From an uncultured Pelagibacteraceae bacterium (GTDB taxonomy: Bacteria > Pseudomonadota > Alphaproteobacteria > Pelagibacterales > Pelagibacteraceae): a DNA stretch of 59,765 nt. Positions 44,606-55,473 of the stretch are shown in pieces. Every line of letters starts with the position of its first letter. Position 1 is the first letter of the stretch. The translations under genes were made by a program, and so were the position numbers. The notes under the pieces were generated by a model that was given only the letters and a program-made list of their open reading frames with translations, did not search any database and was not told where the DNA came from. The stretch covers positions 1 through 59,765 of the forward strand of contig CACEKW010000003.1 of NCBI GenBank assembly GCA_902560185.1, given 5' to 3'.

Positions 44606-45614
44606 TTTACAATTTATTTTTCTAGTTAATTCTATTTCACAAGAGAATAATATCAAATCTTATTCTAGAGACAGTGGTGTTTTATCATTGATGTATCATC
44701 GATTTAATGAAAATAAATATCCATCAACAAATATAAGAATGGATATGTTTGATGAGCAAATGAAAATCATCAAAAATCAAGGGTATGAATTTTATGACCC
44801 TAACAATTTTTTAAATGAATTTAATAAAGTAAAAAAGAATAAGAAAATTTTAATTACAATTGATGATGGATTTAAGTCATTTTATAATGAGGCCTGGCCA
44901 TATCTTAAAAAAAATAAAATTCCATTCATCTTATTTGTATCTACTGAACCTGTAGGTAAAAAAGGGTATATGACTTGGGATGAAATTAAAGAAATTGATG
45001 ATTCCGATATAGGCTATATAGGACACCATTCACATACACATGAATATTTAATTAATATGACAGAAAAAGAATTCATAAACGATATAGAAACAGCAACTGA
45101 AATTTTTAAAGATAAACTAGGGTATGTACCACCAATATTTTCATATCCTTTTGGTGAATATTCTCTTTTTATGAAAAATTATATATCAAAAAATTTTGAA
45201 ATTGCTTTTGGACAACACTCTGGAATAATTGATAACAATAAAGATAAATTTGAATTACCAAGATTTCCGATAAATGAGAAGTATGGAGATTTAAAACGAT
45301 TTAACTCACTAATAAATTATAAACCTCTAGAGTACAAATCTCTTAAACCAGTAGAAAAAAAATTAGAAAATAATGATAATCCACCTAAATTGATTGTGGA
45401 ATTTTTTGATAATCAAAAAAATATTAAAAATATCAATTGTTATTCAAATGATGGTGGTTCATGGGGCCAACCAAATTTAGTATTCGAAAAAAATATTCTT
45501 TATATCAATTTCGAGTCTAAATTTTTACCAAGACGCGGAAGAATAAATTGTTCCTTAAATGATGATGGCAAGTGGCGTTGGTTTGGAACCCAATTTGTTA
45601 TAATGGAAAATTAA
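44553..45614 (+). CDS. Secreted polysaccharide deacetylase (NodB domain)
   Basis: 353 residues. A signal peptide or anchor (about 1-30) precedes a NodB (CE4) domain: LMYHRF, ITIDDGF (Asp104-Asp105), and HHSHTHEYL with His159/His163 as metal ligands, then FSYPFGEYS. After ~250 a C-terminal beta-type extension with GSWGQPNLVF follows. It should deacetylate an N-acetylated glycan such as peptidoglycan or capsule in the periplasm. The start lies inside tsaB on the opposite strand; the signal peptide supports it. It is convergent with a glucosaminidase gene. Confidence 0.88.
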   Translation: MIIKKILSLAASIISLFILQFIFLVNSISQENNIKSYSRDSGVLSLMYHRFNENKYPSTNIRMDMFDEQMKIIKNQGYEFYDPNNFLNEFNKVKKNKKILITIDDGFKSFYNEAWPYLKKNKIPFILFVSTEPVGKKGYMTWDEIKEIDDSDIGYIGHHSHTHEYLINMTEKEFINDIETATEIFKDKLGYVPPIFSYPFGEYSLFMKNYISKNFEIAFGQHSGIIDNNKDKFELPRFPINEKYGDLKRFNSLINYKPLEYKSLKPVEKKLENNDNPPKLIVEFFDNQKNIKNINCYSNDGGSWGQPNLVFEKNILYINFESKFLPRRGRINCSLNDDGKWRWFGTQFVIMEN

Positions 45615-46759
45615 ATTAAACTTTCAAGCTCTTTGCTTGAAGGAAGTAACTTAGCATCATCAAAATCTTTTAAATTGTTTTGATTAATAATTTTTTGCAA
45701 AACTTCCACATACTGATTTCCTGTTTCAGCATAATTTTTTAAAAATTGAGAAAGAATTAAACTATCTAAAGGTTGATTATTATCTCTTAAATGTGCTCTT
45801 GCTAATCTAAAATTTTTATATGATCGATGGGTATTTAAATTTCTTTGATAAGCTCTAACTGAGGCCTGTAATACATTAAATTTCATAACTTTATGACCCT
45901 TATTCTCTTCAGCCTCTTTAGGTTTTAAACCCTCACCAGACCAGGTCCATTGCCCAAAAAGTGCATTACCCTCTTGTGCAAATCTTGATGTTCCCCATCC
46001 TGTTTCTTTCGCAGCTTGAGCAAGTGCTAAAGAGACTGGTATTTCATCCATCCTGATTTTGAGTGTTGTTAAATCTTTAGATGTTACTCCATACTGTTTG
46101 TATTTTTTTTCAAGCCATTTTTTTTCTAATTTAGTATTATTGCTTTTATTTATAATTTTAAACAAAGTCTTTCGATCTAATCTAATATTATTATTTTCTT
46201 TTAAGACTAAAGGTAAAACAATTTGAATAAAAAACTCCTTTCTTTTCTTGGTACTTTCGATCATTTTTATTTCACCAGGAAGTAAAGTTAATGCAACAGG
46301 TTTAACTAACTTTGTTTCCCTTACATCATCTAGTTTATAATCGGTGTCTTGAAATAATTGTTTAATTGTAGATGCATTTAATCTTACTGTGTCTGTTTCA
46401 AGATCGTTCAAACTAAAAATATCGATTAACAAATCTTTTTCATTTAATTCTCCTCCATCAGACTCGACACCCTCTTTTTTATTAAGTGTATATGCTAGAA
46501 TGGCTTTTGAATTATTTTGAAATTCTTTGTCTTCTAAAAGTTGCTTATTAGCAAAATTAACTATTGATGGAATATGATAGAATGAAAAAACAACAAAAAT
46601 ACTTGTTAAAAATATTCTTGGAATCGCACCAATTCGTCTGTCATCAAAAAACTTAAACATTTTTAAGTTCTTTCTTCTCATTCTAACAAAATAAAATTTT
46701 GACTTAAAAAAAATCAATTGGTTTAAAAATTTTAGATTTTTTAATTTAAAATTAAACAT
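45611..46759 (-). CDS. Bax-like N-acetylglucosaminidase
   Basis: 382 residues; a membrane anchor near 48-68 (PRIFLTSIFVVFSFYHIP) and a C-terminal glucosaminidase domain (PF01832) with catalytic Glu in QAAKETGWGTSRFAQEGNALFGQW. It likely cuts peptidoglycan glycan strands from the periplasmic face. The chosen start directly follows the nfu stop and has GAGG 8 nt upstream; the internal ATG at 46660 (MFKFFDDRRIGAIPR) is an alternative. The 4-nt 3' overlap with the deacetylase pairs two glycan-active enzymes. Confidence 0.87.
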   Translation of the reverse strand: MFNFKLKNLKFLNQLIFFKSKFYFVRMRRKNLKMFKFFDDRRIGAIPRIFLTSIFVVFSFYHIPSIVNFANKQLLEDKEFQNNSKAILAYTLNKKEGVESDGGELNEKDLLIDIFSLNDLETDTVRLNASTIKQLFQDTDYKLDDVRETKLVKPVALTLLPGEIKMIESTKKRKEFFIQIVLPLVLKENNNIRLDRKTLFKIINKSNNTKLEKKWLEKKYKQYGVTSKDLTTLKIRMDEIPVSLALAQAAKETGWGTSRFAQEGNALFGQWTWSGEGLKPKEAEENKGHKVMKFNVLQASVRAYQRNLNTHRSYKNFRLARAHLRDNNQPLDSLILSQFLKNYAETGNQYVEVLQKIINQNNLKDFDDAKLLPSSKELESLI

Positions 46760-47299
46760 TTAAAGAGCCTCAACCTTCTTAACTTCTGGTAGATAGTGAC
46801 AAAGAAGATTTTGTACACCTTGTTTTAATGTCATAGTTGAACTTGGACAACCTGAACAACTCCCTTGAAGCTGCACTTTAACAATACCATCTTTAAACTC
46901 TTTAAATTTAATATCTCCACCATCTTTCGCAACTGCAGGTCTGATTTTTTCATCTAATATTTTAACTATTTTTTTTTCTATATCTTTTAAATTTTCATTA
47001 TTTTCAATTAAGGTATTTTCAACAACACACTCTTTTCCGCTAGAGTAAAAATCATTGATTAAAGAAATTACTATGTGTTTTATTTCATCCCATGATGTGT
47101 CATCATATTTATTTATTGAGATAAAATCTTTACCTAGAAAAATACCTTCGACACCATTTATGGAGAGCAAGTTTTTAACTAACTCATTATTAGTTCGATC
47201 ATTTTGTGTAATTTCAAATGAACCTTTATTTGAAACAATCTTACCAGGTAAGAATTTTAAAGAATTTGGGTTCGGTGTTATTTCGGTCTGAACAAACAT
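46760..47299 (-). CDS. Nfu-type Fe-S scaffold/carrier
   Basis: 179 residues: N-terminal Nfu_N domain (FVQTEITPNPNSLKFLPG) and C-terminal NifU domain with the cluster motif CSGCPSS near 153-159. It delivers 4Fe-4S clusters to client proteins; MiaB in this window is a plausible client. It is conserved beside trpS and murJ in alphaproteobacteria. Confidence 0.95.
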   Translation of the reverse strand: MFVQTEITPNPNSLKFLPGKIVSNKGSFEITQNDRTNNELVKNLLSINGVEGIFLGKDFISINKYDDTSWDEIKHIVISLINDFYSSGKECVVENTLIENNENLKDIEKKIVKILDEKIRPAVAKDGGDIKFKEFKDGIVKVQLQGSCSGCPSSTMTLKQGVQNLLCHYLPEVKKVEAL

Positions 47300-47351
47300 G
47301 ATTTATATATAATCAATAATTATAAAAATGAAACTGGTTAATAAAAAAATC

Positions 47352-48353
47352 CTAAAAACCAACAAGTTCTTGGATTTTCTTTACCTTTTCCGAAGCTATT
47401 TTATCTGCTTTTTGAGTTCCCTCTAATAGTATTTTATCTAAATATTTTTTTTCACTTAACAACTTTTTAATTTCCAAAGATATTGGGTAAATTTTATCAA
47501 CCATAACTTGTGATAAATTTTCTTTAAATTCTGAGAAATTTTTTCCAGAAAATTTATTTATTGTATCCTCTAAACTTACATCCATTAAACTAGAATATAT
47601 ACCCATCAAATTCTTTGCTTCGGGTCTTTTTTCTAAATCTGCACTAGTGGATGGTAATGGTAAAGTATCAGTTTTTGCTTTTTTGATTTTATTTATTATT
47701 TGGTCTTTATCATCTGTTAAATTTATCCTGCTCAGATCTGATAATTCAGATTTACTCATTTTTTTTGTACCATCTCTCAAGCTCATAATTCTTGAAAACT
47801 CTTTTTGAATTAATGGCTCAGGAATTTTAAAAAAATTGTCAGCACTAAAATCATTATTAAACTTTTGGGCTATATCTCGGCAAAGTTCTAAATGTTGCTT
47901 TTGATCATCACCAACAGGTACGTGAGTTGTGTCATATAGCAAAATATCTGCAGCCATTAAAACAGGATAAGAATAAAGACCAATGCTTGCTTTTTCTTTA
48001 TCTTTTCCAGCTTTCTCCTTAAATTGGGTCATTCTATTAAGCCATCCCATTCTAGCAACACAACTTAATATCCAGGCCGTTTCTGAATGAGCACTCACTC
48101 TTGATTGATTAAAGATAATACTTTTTGCAGGATCAATGCCACTAGCAATAAAAGTTGCTACAGTTTCATAAATATTATCTTTTAATTTTTTTGGATCTTG
48201 AGCAACTGTAATAGCATGAAGATCAACAACACAGAACACACACTCATTTTGATCTTCATTGTTAAGTTTTACAAAATTTTTGATTGCTCCCAAATAATTT
48301 CCAAGATGAAGGTTTCCAGTAGGTTGAACACCTGAAAAAATTTTTTTTCCCAT
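47352..48353 (-). CDS. trpS: Tryptophan-tRNA ligase
   Basis: 333 residues, class I aminoacyl-tRNA synthetase: HIGH-like [11 protein letters not shown] near the N-terminus, KMSKSE near 195-205 and [18 protein letters not shown]. It charges tRNA-Trp. It follows murJ by 2 nt. Confidence 0.97.
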   Translation of the reverse strand: MGKKIFSGVQPTGNLHLGNYLGAIKNFVKLNNEDQNECVFCVVDLHAITVAQDPKKLKDNIYETVATFIASGIDPAKSIIFNQSRVSAHSETAWILSCVARMGWLNRMTQFKEKAGKDKEKASIGLYSYPVLMAADILLYDTTHVPVGDDQKQHLELCRDIAQKFNNDFSADNFFKIPEPLIQKEFSRIMSLRDGTKKMSKSELSDLSRINLTDDKDQIINKIKKAKTDTLPLPSTSADLEKRPEAKNLMGIYSSLMDVSLEDTINKFSGKNFSEFKENLSQVMVDKIYPISLEIKKLLSEKKYLDKILLEGTQKADKIASEKVKKIQELVGF

Positions 48354-48355
48354 AG

Positions 48356-49885
48356 TTAATACTTTAGTTTAATATCACCATATTTGAAAGCTTTGATAAA
48401 TAATGAAAAACTCAAATAAAATATAAGACTTAAAAAAGCTGAAAGTATCAAATAAAAAGATTTAAAATTATATTCATAAAGCAATTTATTTTCAAAAAAC
48501 AAAATTAAGTGATTAAAAAATATTCCCATTATTATAGATGCCAGAAATATTTTTATTAATTTGGCAAAAAATAATTCATTAAAATTAAATAAATCTTTAT
48601 TTTTTAAGTAAACAAATAATATTATTGCATTGAACCATGATGAAATTGTCGTAGCTATAGGAATGATTATAAAACCAATTTCTCTAAAAAAATAAATACT
48701 TATTAATATATTTAGAATTACTGAAAATAATGAAATATAAAATGGTGTTTTGGTATCCTGGTTTGCGAAAAAAAAAGTCGAAAATACTTTAATTAAGGCA
48801 AAAGCAGGTAATCCTAATCCAAAATAGTAAAGTGCATTTGCCGAGTTAGACACTGACAGCTCATCAAAAGAACCATAGCCAAATAATGCTGAAATAATTT
48901 GCTCTGATCCTACAATTAAAGCTACTGCAGCTGGTAGACTTAAAAACATACTAAGCTCAAGCGCTTTGTTTTGTAGTAAAAGAATTTTATTTTTCTTTTT
49001 TAAGAAAACATGTTTTGAAAGTTGTGGCAGAACAACCACGCCTATCGCAATTCCTGCGATTGCAAGATTTATTTGATAAATCCTATCAGCATAATATAGA
49101 TAAGATACGGCACTAGCTTGGAAAGATGCAATTATAGTACCTACAAGAATATTAATTTGTGTTACACCAGATGAAAAAATACTGGGTAAAAGTTTTTTAA
49201 AAAAAAATTTGACCTTATTATTAATTTTGAAATTAAATTTCAGATTTATAGAATAAAATTTTTTCGTAAATTGATATAAAAAGATAAGTTGTAATAATCC
49301 TGCAATAGAAACTCCATATGATAAATAATAAACTAGTTCATCGTTAAGAAATTTTCCAAAAAATAAAATTCCAATCAATACTATATTAAGGATTATTGGA
49401 GCTGCAGAGGCCGCAGCAAACTTATTGTGAGAATTTAGAATTGCAGCAAAAAAAGAAGATAGACTCACAAAAATTAAAAATGGCATAGTTATCCTTGTAA
49501 GATTGACAGCTAGCTGAATTTTTTCTGAATTATCAACAAAACCTGGTGCTATTAACCTTACAAAAACTGGCATGAAAATTTCTATAATCAAAACTAAAAA
49601 CAATAGTCCTAAAAATAATAAATTGAAAATTTCGTTAGCAAATTTTTGTGATCCAGTTTTTTTTTTTACTAATTCTGAAGTGTAACTTGGTATAAAAGCT
49701 GCATTGAAAGTTCCTTCTGCAAATAATCTTCTAAAAGTATTGGGTATTCTGAATGCTACAAAAAATACATCTGCTAAAAAACTTGTTCCAAGAAAGATCG
49801 CTATCAAAACATCTCTTAAATAACCAAGTAATCTACTGATAATAGTATAAAAACCAAAAGTCCCTGTTGACTTAACTAAATTCAT
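48356..49885 (-). CDS. murJ: Lipid II flippase MurJ
   Basis: 509 residues, about 14 transmembrane helices, with [26 protein letters not shown] and [22 protein letters not shown] as the MurJ signature. It moves lipid II to the periplasmic side for peptidoglycan synthesis. Divergent from maeB across 50 nt. Confidence 0.96.
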   Translation of the reverse strand: MNLVKSTGTFGFYTIISRLLGYLRDVLIAIFLGTSFLADVFFVAFRIPNTFRRLFAEGTFNAAFIPSYTSELVKKKTGSQKFANEIFNLLFLGLLFLVLIIEIFMPVFVRLIAPGFVDNSEKIQLAVNLTRITMPFLIFVSLSSFFAAILNSHNKFAAASAAPIILNIVLIGILFFGKFLNDELVYYLSYGVSIAGLLQLIFLYQFTKKFYSINLKFNFKINNKVKFFFKKLLPSIFSSGVTQINILVGTIIASFQASAVSYLYYADRIYQINLAIAGIAIGVVVLPQLSKHVFLKKKNKILLLQNKALELSMFLSLPAAVALIVGSEQIISALFGYGSFDELSVSNSANALYYFGLGLPAFALIKVFSTFFFANQDTKTPFYISLFSVILNILISIYFFREIGFIIIPIATTISSWFNAIILFVYLKNKDLFNFNELFFAKLIKIFLASIIMGIFFNHLILFFENKLLYEYNFKSFYLILSAFLSLIFYLSFSLFIKAFKYGDIKLKY

Positions 49886-49935
49886 AAATCATATTAGTCT
49901 TAATTTTACCCCATTTGTACACCTAATTAGCATAA

Positions 49936-52221
49936 ATGAAAAAAACAAAAATTGATCATTACACAGATAAAGAAGCTTTAGATTTTCACAAAGGTAAAAA
50001 GCCAGGCAAGATTGAAATATCTTCCTCAAAAAATATGACGACAAAAAGAGATCTGGCTTTAGCATACTCGCCTGGTGTAGCTGCGCCTGTAAGAGCAATC
50101 AGTGATAATCCTGAGGCTGCGTTTGATTATACAAGTAAAGGAAACCTTGTTGCAGTAATTAGTAATGGCTCAGCAATTTTAGGTATGGGAAATTTAGGTG
50201 CGTTAGCATCTAAACCGGTGATGGAAGGAAAGGCTGTTTTATTTAAAAGATTTGCTGATATTGACTCTATTGATTTAGAGATAGACTCCGAAAATCCAGA
50301 TGAAATCATAAATAGTATAAAAAATTTTGCTCCAAGTTTTGGAGGTATTAATCTTGAGGACATTGCTGCTCCTGATTGTTTTATTATTGAAGAAAAGCTA
50401 AAAGAAACACTTGATATACCTGTATTTCATGATGATCAGCATGGAACTGCGATTATCACAACCGCAGCACTTATTAATGCTTTGGACATTAGTAAAAAAA
50501 AAATTGATAAAGTTAAAATAGTTGTAAATGGTGCCGGAGCTTCGGCTATGGCTTGCGCTAATTTATTTAAAAAGACTGGTGTACCCCAAAAAAATATTAC
50601 AATGGTAGATAGAACAGGAGTCATTTACAGAGGTCGAGATAATTTGAACCAATGGAAATCAAGTCATGCAATTGAAACAAAAGATAGAACTCTAGATGAT
50701 GCTATTACTAATGCAGATGTTTTTTTAGGCTTATCTGGGAAAGGAGCGTTAACTAAAAACATGGTTAAAAAAATGGCAAAAAATCCAATTATATTTGCAT
50801 GTGCTAACCCTGACCCAGAAATTACACCTGAAGAAATTGAAGAGGTTAGAGATGATGCAATTATAGCGACTGGAAGGTCAGATTATCCTAATCAAGTAAA
50901 CAATTTAATTGGGTTTCCATATATTTTTAGAGGTGCATTAGATGTACGATCAAAAACAATTAATGAAGAGATGAAAATTGCAGCTGCACATGCGATAGCA
51001 AAATTAGCTAAAGAAGATGTGCCGGATGAAGTCATTGCAGCAATGGGAGGTGAGAGGCCTCACTATGGAAAAGATTACATAATTCCCTCAACATTCGATC
51101 CAAGATTAATTAGTGTTATACCGGCTGCAGTTGCAAAAGCTGCTATTGATACTGGAGTTGCAAGAAAAAAAATTGATAATTTTGAAATCTACAAGGACCA
51201 ACTTAAACAAAGATTAGATCCAACTGTAACAATTATGCAAGGTGTAAATAGCTATATAAAGAAAAAACAAAAAAAAGTTGTTTTTGCTGATGGTGAGGAT
51301 GAAAATACACTTAAAGCTGCTATAGCTTTTAAAAACTCTGAATTAGGAATACCCATCTTAGTTGGAAAAGAGGAGCTGATTAAAAATCAAATAAAAAAAA
51401 TTGGTTATAATGAAAATTTTGATATTGAAATTGTAAACTCAAAAGACACAGCCAAAAGAGAAAAATATGTAAAATATTTATTTAAAAAACTTCAAAGAGA
51501 AAAGGGAATGTTAGAATGGGATTGTGATAGACTTGTAAGAAACGATAGAGTTATTTGGGCTTCATGCATGGTTGCGTGTCAGGATGCAGATGCGATGATA
51601 ACTGGGAACACAAGGAGATACTCATCTTCACTAGAAAAAATTATTAAAGTTGTTGATCCAAGACCTGGGGAAATTATGTTCGGGTTAAACCTGGTTGTAA
51701 ATAGAGGTAAAACAATCTTTATCTGCGATACATCGGTCATAGAGTATCCAGACGCAAAACAATTGGCTGAAATGGCAAAATCAGCAGCGAGGGTTGCGAA
51801 ATTATTTGGTTTTGATCCAAAAGTTGCTTTTTTATCTCACTCAACTTTTGGGGAGCCAGCTACAGATAGAACAAAAAGACTAAGTGATGCTGTTGAAATT
51901 TTAAAAAATGATAAAGTTGATTTTAAATTTGATGGTGAGATGCAACCAGATGTTGCTTTAGAAGAGATGTACAAAGAACTTTATCCATTTTCAGAAATAG
52001 TTGGTAACTCAAATGTTTTAATTATGCCCAGCCAACATAGTGCAGCTATTTCCTATAAAATGATTAAGTCAATGAGTAGAGCAAAGGTAATTGGACCTTT
52101 ATTAATTGGTTTAGGTTTACCTATTGAAATAGCACCTTTGAGATCTTCAACTTCAGATATTTTAAATTTAGCCTCTATTGCATCTTACTCAGCTGATGTA
52201 ATTGATTATAAAAAAAATTAG
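49936..52221 (+). CDS. maeB: NADP-dependent malic enzyme, MaeB type
   Basis: 761 residues. The malic domain (1-~425) has ALAYSPGVAAP, DDQHGTAI and VNGAGASAMACANLF; the C-terminal ~430-761 is a phosphotransacetylase-like domain (VVFADGEDENTLKAA, SHSTFGEPATDRTKR) that in MaeB is regulatory. It converts malate to pyruvate, CO2 and NADPH. Transcribed divergently from murJ; it overlaps the convergent BON lipoprotein gene by 4 nt. Confidence 0.95.
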   Translation: MKKTKIDHYTDKEALDFHKGKKPGKIEISSSKNMTTKRDLALAYSPGVAAPVRAISDNPEAAFDYTSKGNLVAVISNGSAILGMGNLGALASKPVMEGKAVLFKRFADIDSIDLEIDSENPDEIINSIKNFAPSFGGINLEDIAAPDCFIIEEKLKETLDIPVFHDDQHGTAIITTAALINALDISKKKIDKVKIVVNGAGASAMACANLFKKTGVPQKNITMVDRTGVIYRGRDNLNQWKSSHAIETKDRTLDDAITNADVFLGLSGKGALTKNMVKKMAKNPIIFACANPDPEITPEEIEEVRDDAIIATGRSDYPNQVNNLIGFPYIFRGALDVRSKTINEEMKIAAAHAIAKLAKEDVPDEVIAAMGGERPHYGKDYIIPSTFDPRLISVIPAAVAKAAIDTGVARKKIDNFEIYKDQLKQRLDPTVTIMQGVNSYIKKKQKKVVFADGEDENTLKAAIAFKNSELGIPILVGKEELIKNQIKKIGYNENFDIEIVNSKDTAKREKYVKYLFKKLQREKGMLEWDCDRLVRNDRVIWASCMVACQDADAMITGNTRRYSSSLEKIIKVVDPRPGEIMFGLNLVVNRGKTIFICDTSVIEYPDAKQLAEMAKSAARVAKLFGFDPKVAFLSHSTFGEPATDRTKRLSDAVEILKNDKVDFKFDGEMQPDVALEEMYKELYPFSEIVGNSNVLIMPSQHSAAISYKMIKSMSRAKVIGPLLIGLGLPIEIAPLRSSTSDILNLASIASYSADVIDYKKN

Positions 52222-52811
52222 TTGGTTTTAATTCTTAAATTATCTACTAGTAAAATACTAGCAATCACATCTTCGACATCTAAGATCTCTTTTGCCTCTG
52301 TAATAACCAGATCCTTTTCATCTTTAGTTTGTGAAATTCCATAAATATAGATTTTCTTTTTATAAGTATCTATTTGGTAATTTGTTGCCTTAATTTCTTT
52401 GTTTAAAATTAATGCAGTCCTTAATTGCGAAGTGATTAATAGATCCTTGGCAGATTGTTTAAAGTTAAAAGCCTCTTTTATTTTAATATCGTTTCTCACA
52501 GATCTTACACCATTTGTCTCCCAGGCAATTTTTGTTAATTTCAATTTTTCCTCCGGCTCATCGACTTTTCCAGTTAAAAAAATTCTACCATCTAAAACTT
52601 TTGATTTTACTGATAAAAGATAATTTTTATTCAGGAGTAAAATTCTAGCAGTTAAATTTTTTTGCATCAAAGAGTCGTCTATCTGAGTTCCTAAAGATCT
52701 TGGATCGATAGCAACACTTACTCCAGTTCCAAAAATTCCTGAGGATGACACACCTGCGCATCCACTTAAAATAAAACCAAAAAAAAGTAAAATAAGTATT
52801 TTATTTTTCAT
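52218..52811 (-). CDS. BON-domain outer-membrane lipoprotein (DolP/YraP-like)
   Basis: 197 residues; signal with lipobox LSGC (Cys18) and two BON domains (about 50-115 and 125-190). E. coli DolP is a dual-BON lipoprotein that supports outer-membrane integrity and lies near rsmI and lpoA, as here, so I infer the same family. It overlaps the rsmI stop by 11 nt. Confidence 0.87.
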   Translation of the reverse strand: MKNKILILLFFGFILSGCAGVSSSGIFGTGVSVAIDPRSLGTQIDDSLMQKNLTARILLLNKNYLLSVKSKVLDGRIFLTGKVDEPEEKLKLTKIAWETNGVRSVRNDIKIKEAFNFKQSAKDLLITSQLRTALILNKEIKATNYQIDTYKKKIYIYGISQTKDEKDLVITEAKEILDVEDVIASILLVDNLRIKTN

Positions 52812-53664
52812 CTTTAATTTTCAAACAATAATCATAGATAATTTTTTTTGAAATATCATTTTTACGAATTATTAAATCTGTTATTTCTTTTATGCTTAGT
52901 TTATTTATCATCGCTTTAACCAATCTTTTATCTGATTCATCTAAAGTTTGTGAAGCTTTTTTGTCATGAATTTTTTCTGAAATAACAATAGTCAATTCAC
53001 CTTTTAAATTACTCTTTAATGGTTCTAAATCTTCAACTTTAGATCTCTTAAACTCCTCATAAAACTTTGTCATTTCTCTACAAATCAGAATTTTTCTTCC
53101 TATAAAATTTTTTTTAATTAGAGGAATATTCTTATTAATTTTCTTTGGCGAAATGAAAAAAACAATTGAACTATTTAATTTTGATAAATTTTCCAAATCC
53201 TCTTTTAAAATTTTATCCTTTTCAGGAAAAAATCCATAAAAGAAAAACTTCTCTGAAAATCCTGATATTGACACTGCTGATATTACTGCTGAAGCGCCGG
53301 GTATAGGAATAATATTGATATTATTCTTTATGCACTCATTAACTAATATAGAGCCTGGATCAGAAATGCCTGGGGTGCCAGCGTCTGAAATTAAAGAAAT
53401 AAGTGATCCTTGATTAATTAACTTTATAATTTTAACAACATTTCTTTTCTCATTGAATTTATGATTTGCAATTAAATTTGATTTGATTTGGTATTTTTCT
53501 AATAAATTTTTAGAAATTCTAGTATCTTCACACAAAATGTAATCTGACCTTTTAAGAGTCTCTATGGCTCTAAGACTTATATCGTTTAAATTTCCAATTG
53601 GAGTTGAGACTAAATATAGACTTTTTTTGAACATTCTATTAGCAGATTTTAAGTTTTCAATCAT
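52801..53664 (-). CDS. rsmI: 16S rRNA (cytidine1402-2'-O)-methyltransferase RsmI
   Basis: 287 residues; tetrapyrrole-methylase fold with LVSTPIGNLNDISLRA, LCEDTRISKNLL, SDAGTPGISDPG and PGASAVISAVS. It methylates C1402 of 16S rRNA. ATG at 53634 (MFKKSLYLVS) is an equally possible start, since neither has a clear Shine-Dalgarno. It is divergent from the LpoA-like gene, as in enterobacteria. Confidence 0.94.
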   Translation of the reverse strand: MIENLKSANRMFKKSLYLVSTPIGNLNDISLRAIETLKRSDYILCEDTRISKNLLEKYQIKSNLIANHKFNEKRNVVKIIKLINQGSLISLISDAGTPGISDPGSILVNECIKNNINIIPIPGASAVISAVSISGFSEKFFFYGFFPEKDKILKEDLENLSKLNSSIVFFISPKKINKNIPLIKKNFIGRKILICREMTKFYEEFKRSKVEDLEPLKSNLKGELTIVISEKIHDKKASQTLDESDKRLVKAMINKLSIKEITDLIIRKNDISKKIIYDYCLKIKDEK

Positions 53665-53696
53665 ATTTATAATTAAAATATTATAGTATCATTAAA

Positions 53697-54851
53697 ATGA
53701 AAAAAATTTTGAGAATTATTTTTATATTAATAATAATCTATTTAACAAATCACTCCTTTGCATTTTCACAAAATGAAAAAATTAAAATTGGGTTACTCGC
53801 GCCTTTATCTGGTGAATATAAAGAATTGGGACAATCAATAATTAAATCAACCCGAATGGCTTTAAATGATATTGGAACAGACAATATAGAAATTTATCCA
53901 ATGGACACTGGTATAGACCCTAATCAAACACTACAATCAGCTACTAAATTAAAGAATGAAGGAATCAAGATTTTTATCGGTCCAATTTTTTTTAAAAGCT
54001 TAATGTATTTGGATGAAATACAAGATGTTATTTTTCTATCCTTAACAAATAAAACAAATGATCTACCGAAAAATGTAATAAGCAGCGGAGTAAATTCTTT
54101 ATCCCAGTTAAATGCAATTAAAGATTTTTTGGAATTAAGTGAAGTTAAAAAAACAATTTTCTTAACACCTGACCTTGATTATAAAAATGAAATTAAAAAA
54201 GCCATTAAACAATCGAAAATCAAAATTTCTAAACAATACACTTATGACGCCGAACCAACTAAACTTACAAAGCAAATTGAAAAAATAACAAATTATGAGG
54301 TTAGGAAACAAAACCTGGCTGATGAAATTTTAAGAGTTGAAAACTCAGATTTAGTGGATAAGGAGGAACAAATCAAAAAACTAGAGAAAAAATATACAAT
54401 TGGAAATGTAAATTTTGACTCTGTTATTATTTCTGATTTTGATGAAAATCTTAAAAGTGTAATCACTTCACTTATTTACACCGATGTCTCGCCAAGAAAT
54501 AAATTATTTATAACTCTTAATCAATGGTTTGATGAAAGTTTACTTTTAGAGGAAAATATCCAGCCTTTATATTATCCATCGATCAATAAACAAAATCTAG
54601 AGACATTTAATAAAAAATTTGTAGATACCTACAATTCAAAACCAAATAATTTAAGCTTATTAAGTTATGATCTTTTAGGGTTGATTTATTACTTATCTTT
54701 AAAATCTGATTTTTCAGACATAAACAATATTTTTAAAAAAGAAAATTCATTCAAAGGTAAAATTGGTATTTTTGATGTAAAAAACAACAAAATTAATCAT
54801 AGATTAAACTTTTACAAAATTGATGGGGGAGAAATTAAAGAAATTTTCTAA
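53697..54851 (+). CDS. Periplasmic LpoA-like/type 1 binding-fold protein
   Basis: 384 residues; signal peptide (1-~24) followed by a periplasmic-binding-protein type I fold (KIKIGLLAPLSGEYKELGQSII; DPNQTLQSATKL; IGPIFF). The position divergent to rsmI matches the penicillin-binding-protein activator LpoA of gammaproteobacteria; the protein here corresponds to its C-terminal domain only. No Cys lipobox is evident. A branched-chain amino-acid-type receptor is the alternative, but no transporter genes are adjacent. Confidence 0.78.
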   Translation: MKKILRIIFILIIIYLTNHSFAFSQNEKIKIGLLAPLSGEYKELGQSIIKSTRMALNDIGTDNIEIYPMDTGIDPNQTLQSATKLKNEGIKIFIGPIFFKSLMYLDEIQDVIFLSLTNKTNDLPKNVISSGVNSLSQLNAIKDFLELSEVKKTIFLTPDLDYKNEIKKAIKQSKIKISKQYTYDAEPTKLTKQIEKITNYEVRKQNLADEILRVENSDLVDKEEQIKKLEKKYTIGNVNFDSVIISDFDENLKSVITSLIYTDVSPRNKLFITLNQWFDESLLLEENIQPLYYPSINKQNLETFNKKFVDTYNSKPNNLSLLSYDLLGLIYYLSLKSDFSDINNIFKKENSFKGKIGIFDVKNNKINHRLNFYKIDGGEIKEIF

Positions 54852-55437
54852 GCTTTTTAAAAGCATCAGATCTGTGGTCTAATTTATACTTTTGAAATGG
54901 CTTCATCTCGCCAAATGTTTTTATTTTATTTTTAGGAATAAATATTGGATCGTATCCAAACCCATTTTTACCCTTAGGTTTTTTGGAAATATACCCCTCA
55001 ACTTTTCCAACAACACAAGCTATTCTTTTGTTTAAATCACTTATGGACAGAGCACAAACAAACCTAGCATTAATTTTTTTGTTTCTCCAATTTTTATCTT
55101 TTTTATCTAATGCCTTATAAACTTTTTGAATGGCGTTATTAAAATTTAATTTTTTTCCAGCCCATCTTGCTGAAAAAATTCCTGGTTTTTTATTTAAAAT
55201 GTCAATTTCTAAACCAGAGTCATCAGCTAAACAGATTAGATTTGTTTTTTTTGAAAAGTATTGAGATTTGATTAGAGAATTTTCTTTAAAAGTCTTTCCT
55301 GTTTCTCTAGGACTTTTTAAATTAAACTTTGAGGTAGGAAATGTTTTAATATTATCTGGTAATAAATCTCTTATTTCCTTTAATTTTCCTTTGTTATTTG
55401 TGCCTATAAGGAGTTGTTTAATTTTTTTTTTTAGCAT
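54835..55437 (-). CDS. rdgB: XTP/dITP diphosphatase
   Basis: I choose ATG 55437 (MLKKKIKQLLIGTNNKGKLKEI), giving the usual 200 residues; the longer frame adds a hydrophobic stretch that overlaps grpE. Motifs: GTNNKGKLKEI, ADDSGLEIDILNKKPGIFSARWAG and GKNGFGYDPIF. It removes deaminated purine nucleotides. It overlaps the LpoA-like gene by 17 nt; rph and hrcA, often beside it in alphaproteobacteria, are absent. Confidence 0.94.
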   Translation of the reverse strand: MLKKKIKQLLIGTNNKGKLKEIRDLLPDNIKTFPTSKFNLKSPRETGKTFKENSLIKSQYFSKKTNLICLADDSGLEIDILNKKPGIFSARWAGKKLNFNNAIQKVYKALDKKDKNWRNKKINARFVCALSISDLNKRIACVVGKVEGYISKKPKGKNGFGYDPIFIPKNKIKTFGEMKPFQKYKLDHRSDAFKKLRKFL

Positions 55438-55473
55438 CTGGAAATTTAATTTTTTCTTACCATATATGCTCAT

